Shown here piece by piece: positions 6,144 through 9,872 of a DNA stretch of 9,872 nucleotides. The notes beneath the pieces are model-generated. The model was not told the DNA's origin. It ran no database searches and was given only the letters and a program-made list of their open reading frames with translations. The DNA comes from Savagea sp. Its GTDB lineage: Bacteria; Bacillota; Bacilli; Bacillales_A; Planococcaceae. The stretch's first letter is position 1. The number at the start of each line of letters is the position of its first letter. A program made the position numbers and the translations under genes. Where the stretch lies: contig JASKZX010000020.1 of assembly GCA_030147435.1 (NCBI GenBank), forward strand, positions 1 to 9,872, read 5' to 3'.

Positions 6144-8057
6144 TTTCGCTTCATCATAATCAAACATCTCTTCTTTTACGACGGTTGAACCGTTCATAAT
6201 GCGATAGCCACCTCGTTCGCCGTCTTCTAATTCAACACTAATTTTCTTCTTCGTTTCTTTCGTAATTTCAAAACTTTCTACCGGATCAGTCATTGAATGA
6301 TTGCGATCTTGTACGTAAATATGAATAAGTTGTGGCTCTGGATTTTCTTCATCTTCTACTTCGTAAGGAATCGTCACTGTTTTAACGATCATTTTTACAG
6401 GCTTTTTCTTTTCACCTTTTGATATTGTTACATCAATTGTGCCACCTTTACGAAGTTGTGTTCCTGCTTTTGGTGTTTGTGCTAATACACGTCCTGCTGC
6501 AACTTCATCCGAATATTCTTCTTTCGTAATGCGCACTTGAAACCCTGATTCTCTTGCGTAATTTTGTAATGCTTCTTCTGTAAAATTACTTAAGTCACTA
6601 ACTGTTTTTACTTCTTCTCCTTTACTGACGATCAAATGAACCGTCGTCTCACTTGCAACGACTTCTTCACCAGGTGCTGGGGTTTGTTCTAAAACGATGC
6701 CTGGCTCTTCATCAGAATGTTGCTCGGAAATATCGATATGTTCAAAGTCGTAACGCTCAAGCATTTTTACGACTTGACGACTCTCTTTCCCTCGATAATC
6801 AGCCATCTCTAACGTTTCTTGTCCTGTACTCACATAGAGACGTACTTCGGCACCTTTTTCGCGCATTTCGCCAGCTTTCGGTACCATACGGAATACACGC
6901 CCTTCTTCTTGTTCATCAGAAGGTTCTTCTACTGTATCATCGAGTGCAAACCCTTCGCTCGTAATTTTCTCTTTCGCTACATCTTCTTCTAAACCGACGA
7001 CATCTGGAATCGGATAGCGCTGTGATTGAGTAGCAAAAACGATGATCATAATAATTAAAAAGATGACGACACCTGCCGCTGCGACCCACCAACCTTTTTT
7101 CGATTTCTTCTTTGGCGCTTGTTCTTTCGGTTGAACTGTATCTTGCACCGGCGTTTCTTTCGGTATGTTGCGAATCGCAGGCATCACTTTCGTTGCATCG
7201 TCATCATACATTACTTCATACTTCGGTTCATTGAGACGCTCTGGAGAAAGTACTGTCAGTAAATCTTCATACATCTCATCTGCTGTTTGATAACGATCTG
7301 CTTCTTTTTTCGCTGTCGCTTTTAAAATTACATTCTCAACACTTTGAGGAATCGATGGATTTTGCACACGAATCGATGGCGTTTCCTCTTGCAAATGTTT
7401 TAATGCAATGGCAACTGCTGTCTCTGCTGAAAAGGGCAACTTCCCTGTTAACAACTCATAAAAAACGATACCGAGTGAATAAATGTCAGACTTTTTCGTC
7501 GCAATTCCTCCACGTGCTTGTTCAGGAGATAAATAGTGAACCGTTCCGATAATCGAATTCGTTTTTGTATGAGCGGTCGCATTAAGTGCCATCGCAATAC
7601 CGAAGTCTGTAATTTTTACTTGAAACGACTCATCCATTAAAATGTTTTGTGGCTTAATATCTCGATGAATGATGCCATTATGATGCGCATGAGCAATCGC
7701 TGAAACAATTTGTTGCATAATCGGCACAGCTTGTTCAGGAGTGAGCGGTCCATTCGATTGAATGAAATGCTTCAACGTTTGACCGTGAATATATTCCATT
7801 ACAAGATATTGATAACCGTCATCTTCACCGACATCATAAATATCGACAATATTCGGGTGAGATAAACTCGTTGCCGATAGAGCTTCTCGACGAAAACGTT
7901 TCGTGGATGCCTCTTCATCATCAAAGTCATAATGTAACACTTTGATCGCAACGTCTCGATTTAAAATCATATCGTGCGCTAAATAAACCCGAGACATGCC
8001 GCCTTCGCCGATTACTTGTTTCATTTCATATCGTTCATCTAAACGTTTTCCTATCAT
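6141..8057 (-). CDS. prkC: Transmembrane Ser/Thr protein kinase with PASTA repeats (PrkC/Stk/PknB family)
   Basis: PrkC is a Hanks-type membrane kinase that senses cell-wall fragments or lipid II through extracellular PASTA domains and phosphorylates cytosolic targets. The 638 residues match the family (about 650). The kinase domain (about 10–270) has the G-loop GEGGMSRVY at 17–25, Lys39 in VAIKV, the catalytic HRDIKPQN at 131–138, DFG at 151–153, and SPEQARG at 177–183. The activation segment keeps Thr161, Thr164 and Thr166, the cluster autophosphorylated in relatives. A Lys-rich juxtamembrane stretch (316–321) precedes one membrane span at about 323–343. Outside are three PASTA repeats (about 347–412, 413–480, 481–548), each ending in a V-x-V/I-S-x-G-like strand, then an Ig-like C-terminal domain (about 553–638). 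The ATG at 8057 overlaps the prpC stop by 4 nt, with GAGGAGGTGGG upstream (8064–8074). No key residue is missing. Confidence 0.96.
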   Translation of the reverse strand: MIGKRLDERYEMKQVIGEGGMSRVYLAHDMILNRDVAIKVLHYDFDDEEASTKRFRREALSATSLSHPNIVDIYDVGEDDGYQYLVMEYIHGQTLKHFIQSNGPLTPEQAVPIMQQIVSAIAHAHHNGIIHRDIKPQNILMDESFQVKITDFGIAMALNATAHTKTNSIIGTVHYLSPEQARGGIATKKSDIYSLGIVFYELLTGKLPFSAETAVAIALKHLQEETPSIRVQNPSIPQSVENVILKATAKKEADRYQTADEMYEDLLTVLSPERLNEPKYEVMYDDDATKVMPAIRNIPKETPVQDTVQPKEQAPKKKSKKGWWVAAAGVVIFLIIMIIVFATQSQRYPIPDVVGLEEDVAKEKITSEGFALDDTVEEPSDEQEEGRVFRMVPKAGEMREKGAEVRLYVSTGQETLEMADYRGKESRQVVKMLERYDFEHIDISEQHSDEEPGIVLEQTPAPGEEVVASETTVHLIVSKGEEVKTVSDLSNFTEEALQNYARESGFQVRITKEEYSDEVAAGRVLAQTPKAGTQLRKGGTIDVTISKGEKKKPVKMIVKTVTIPYEVEDEENPEPQLIHIYVQDRNHSMTDPVESFEITKETKKKISVELEDGERGGYRIMNGSTVVKEEMFDYDEAK

Positions 8058-8809
8058 GATGGACCCACCTCCTCACTTCGAGCAAATGCGATGATTGAAA
8101 TATTATCTTCGCCACCTCGTTCATTTGCTAAATGAATGAGTCGCTCTGTTCGGCGCTCCAATGAACTCTTTTCATTCATCACAGCGAGTATTTCATCATC
8201 GGTCACTTTATTCGTTAATCCATCCGTACATAATAAAATGTGAGAGACTTCGGTTAACGACTGTGCAAAAATATCTGCTTTCACTTTTTTGTCAGAACCG
8301 AGTGCTTGGACAATCCAGTTTTTCTTCGGATGATCGACCGCTTCTTCTTTTGTAATTGCCCCGCTATCAACGAGTGCATTCACAAATGAGTGATCTTTCG
8401 TTACGAGTTCGATCGCTTCATCATCGATAATATAAACGCGACTATCTCCGACATGTCCGATATACATCTCATTTTTCGTAATGACTGCAATATCTAATGT
8501 CGTACCCATTCCTTTATATCGTTTCTCTCTCGATGCTTTCACGTAAATCTTTTCATTTAATTCATCGATCACTTCTCGTAGCCACGATAGCCATTGCGCT
8601 GATGTTTCTGGCAACGACAACAATCGCTTCACTCGTTCTTCTAACAACTCAACAGCCATCGTACTTGCGACATCTCCCCCTAGATGTCCTCCCATACCGT
8701 CAGCAACGACAGCAATCGCAATTTGGTGTGACTCGGAAATGATGACTGCTGCGCGGTCTTCATTGACCGTTCGTACGCGCCCGATATGTGACCGTACTAC
8801 GTAATTCAT
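8054..8809 (-). CDS. prpC: PP2C-family Ser/Thr protein phosphatase PrpC (Stp)
   Basis: PrpC is the Mn/Mg-dependent phosphatase that reverses PrkC phosphorylation. Read from the ATG at 8809 it is 251 residues, close to B. subtilis PrpC (254). It starts MNYVVRSHIGRVRTVNEDRA, and such proteins begin with a short strand just before the NEDR motif. The metal-binding Asp18 (NED), Asp37 in VADGMGGH, the MGTT segment at 101–104, GDSRVY at 121–126, Asp196 in CTDGLTN and Asp235 in GGEDNISI are all present. An in-frame ATG at 8866 would add 19 residues and reach back into rsmB. I reject it because the site AGGGGGG sits 5 nt before 8809 and the extension (MKVMGFSLRHLKKRTRGDC) does not belong to the family. 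It is coupled to prkC by an ATGA overlap. Confidence 0.95.
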   Translation of the reverse strand: MNYVVRSHIGRVRTVNEDRAAVIISESHQIAIAVVADGMGGHLGGDVASTMAVELLEERVKRLLSLPETSAQWLSWLREVIDELNEKIYVKASREKRYKGMGTTLDIAVITKNEMYIGHVGDSRVYIIDDEAIELVTKDHSFVNALVDSGAITKEEAVDHPKKNWIVQALGSDKKVKADIFAQSLTEVSHILLCTDGLTNKVTDDEILAVMNEKSSLERRTERLIHLANERGGEDNISIIAFARSEEVGPS

Positions 8810-8814
8810 ACAAT

Positions 8815-8821
8815 CCCCCCT
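8815..8821 (-). promoter_or_regulatory. prpC ribosome binding site, poly-G type, overlapping the rsmB stop
   Basis: The minus strand reads AGGGGGG, then ATTGT, then ATG at 8809. The A and the first G belong to the rsmB stop TAG. Six consecutive G residues replace the usual GGAGG pattern, giving weaker but still recognisable pairing to the anti-Shine-Dalgarno sequence. It decides the prpC start. Confidence 0.7.
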
Positions 8822-9872
8822 AGTTCGTTTTTTCAAATGTCGCAATGAAAAACCCATCACTTTCAACCGTATGTGGAAATAATTGAATGGCGCGCTCTTT
8901 CGTATTCAATACTTGTTGCAAGGGAGATGCGACGAGGGCCATTTCAGGATAATGCTTTTGAATTTTTTCAACGATTTGATCATTTTCTAATTGATCGATC
9001 GTACAAGTGCTGTAGACGAGTCGTCCTCCTTTTTTCAATAAAGGGATCGCTTCTTCAACGATTTGCCACTGCAAATGAGCGAGACGCTGAATGTCACGTT
9101 CTTCTCGTTCATATTTAATTTCAGGTTTTCGGCGAATGACACCAAATCCACTACACGGGGCGTCGATCAAAATGCGGTCGAATGATTCGTTTTCATAACG
9201 TTCACTTAACGAGCGACCATCTTGCACCGATGGGTGAATCGATGTAATTCCAAGACGCGCTGCTTGCTCTTTGATCGTCTCGATTTTATGTTCGTAAATA
9301 TCATGAGCATAAATCGTTCCTTCGTTGTTCATTTTTTCTGCAATAAAAGCCGTTTTTCCACCAGGTGCTGCACAGACATCTAAAATCGTTTCTCCCCGCT
9401 GCGGATCTAAAGCGATGACAGGTAACATTGAACTTTCATCTTGTACCGAAAGAAGCCCCTCTCGAAAAGCTGCTGTTTGAGCAAAGTTTCCACTCGATGC
9501 CCGTAATGAAACGTCAGTGAGCGGACTTACTTCGCAATCAAATCCTTCTTCTTGTAAATGCATCGCCACTTGCTCGCGTGTTATTTTCATCGTATTGACA
9601 CGCGCGGTCGATGGAGGGGGGACATTGTTCATTCGCGCAATATTTGTCGCTTCCTCTAGTCCGTACTGATAATACCAACGGCGAACGAGCCAAACAGGAT
9701 GACTCGTTTCAATCGCCAAACGTTCGATCGGGTCTTTTATTTCATCAAATGAACGGAGAGGCTCGCGTAAAAACGAACGTAAAATGCCGTTGACGACGCC
9801 GCTTACTCGTTTCGTGTGACGTTTTTTACTAATGTTCACTGCTTCATGAACGACGGCATGAGACGGAATACG
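8820..9872 (-). CDS. rsmB: 16S rRNA (cytosine-5) methyltransferase RsmB, 5' end missing (cut by window edge)
   Basis: RsmB (Sun/Fmu) methylates C967 of 16S rRNA (E. coli numbering) using S-adenosylmethionine. The frame stays open to the right edge, giving 350 residues that begin IPSHAVVHEAVNISKKRH after the first Arg. The family is about 445 residues, so roughly 95, most of the NusB-like RNA-binding domain, lie outside. A GTG at 9839 is an internal Val, not a start. The end of the NusB-like domain is visible (SGVVNGILRSF), then the linker (PVWLVRRWYYQYG) and the Rossmann methyltransferase domain. That domain has motif I LDVCAAPGGKT, the catalytic Cys in motif IV DAPCSGFGVIRRKPEIK, the second Cys in motif VI YSTCTIDQLEN, and the C-terminal DGFFIA. 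prpC starts 10 nt after its stop; rlmN, often found here, is absent. Confidence 0.95.
   Translation of the reverse strand, partial: RIPSHAVVHEAVNISKKRHTKRVSGVVNGILRSFLREPLRSFDEIKDPIERLAIETSHPVWLVRRWYYQYGLEEATNIARMNNVPPPSTARVNTMKITREQVAMHLQEEGFDCEVSPLTDVSLRASSGNFAQTAAFREGLLSVQDESSMLPVIALDPQRGETILDVCAAPGGKTAFIAEKMNNEGTIYAHDIYEHKIETIKEQAARLGITSIHPSVQDGRSLSERYENESFDRILIDAPCSGFGVIRRKPEIKYEREERDIQRLAHLQWQIVEEAIPLLKKGGRLVYSTCTIDQLENDQIVEKIQKHYPEMALVASPLQQVLNTKERAIQLFPHTVESDGFFIATFEKTN

Noticed and set aside
6653..6964. 103-residue plus-strand open frame antisense to the prkC PASTA region
   Set aside because: The minus-strand PASTA repeats account for the sequence; the antisense frame has no ribosome binding site or recognisable domain.
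8810..8866. Longer prpC start at 8866 (270 residues)
   Set aside because: It would overlap rsmB by 47 nt, lacks a good ribosome binding site, and adds 19 basic residues not seen in PP2C phosphatases. ATG 8809 has a correctly spaced site and matches the family N-terminus.
9837..9872. GTG at 9839 as the true start of rsmB
   Set aside because: The frame continues open to the window edge with family-like residues (HAVVHEAV) and about 95 residues of the NusB-like domain are still missing, so the gene is cut, not short.
1..9872. Search for mobile elements, CRISPR arrays, tRNA/rRNA genes, riboswitches or an unknown defence-type system
   Set aside because: All sequence except short intergenic gaps is accounted for by conserved housekeeping genes. 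I saw no regular direct repeats, transposase frames, tRNA-like cloverleafs or foreign-looking segment.

Overview
The window is ordinary core-genome DNA from a low-GC Gram-positive bacterium of the order Bacillales. It carries the well-known housekeeping cluster rsmB–prpC–prkC–rsgA–rpe–thiN, then rpmB, then asp23 (yloU)–fakA (yloV)–recG. This call rests on gene order, family motifs, strong AGGAGG-type ribosome binding sites and sigma-A-like promoters. The genus cannot be fixed from the sequence. There is no sdaAA/sdaAB between fakA and recG and no spoVM between thiN and rpmB. This differs from Bacillus subtilis and is closer to the arrangement known in Staphylococcus, so a non-sporulating or divergent Bacillales lineage is plausible but not proven.

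Reading along the minus strand, from the right end of the window to the left: rsmB (5' part outside the window) is followed after 10 nt by prpC. prpC overlaps prkC by 4 nt, and prkC is followed 9 nt later by rsgA. rsgA overlaps rpe by 1 nt, and rpe overlaps thiN by 4 nt. This looks like one translationally coupled operon ending just after thiN. rpmB is the only plus-strand gene and converges on thiN; two strong, nearly symmetric hairpins lie between their 3' ends and can stop transcription in both directions. rpmB is divergent from asp23–fakA across a 236-nt promoter region. fakA ends in a good intrinsic terminator, after which recG appears to have its own promoter; recG runs off the left edge of the window.

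Functionally, the long operon combines ribosome work (RsmB 16S rRNA methylation, RsgA 30S maturation GTPase) with a reversible Ser/Thr phosphorylation switch (PrkC kinase with extracellular PASTA domains, PrpC phosphatase) and two metabolic enzymes (ribulose-5-phosphate epimerase, thiamine pyrophosphokinase). RsgA (CpgA) is a known PrkC substrate in B. subtilis, so the linkage may be functional. The asp23–fakA pair links an Asp23-family envelope or stress protein with the fatty-acid kinase. recG is a replication-fork helicase.

No mobile element, CRISPR array, tRNA, rRNA or riboswitch was seen, and no stretch over 300 nt lacks a gene. I found no evidence of an undescribed system. The observations worth a second look are modest: a 10-bp inverted repeat bracketing the asp23 promoter, gene-order differences (no rlmN, no spoVM), a poly-G ribosome binding site for prpC, and a substituted residue in a conserved ThiN motif.
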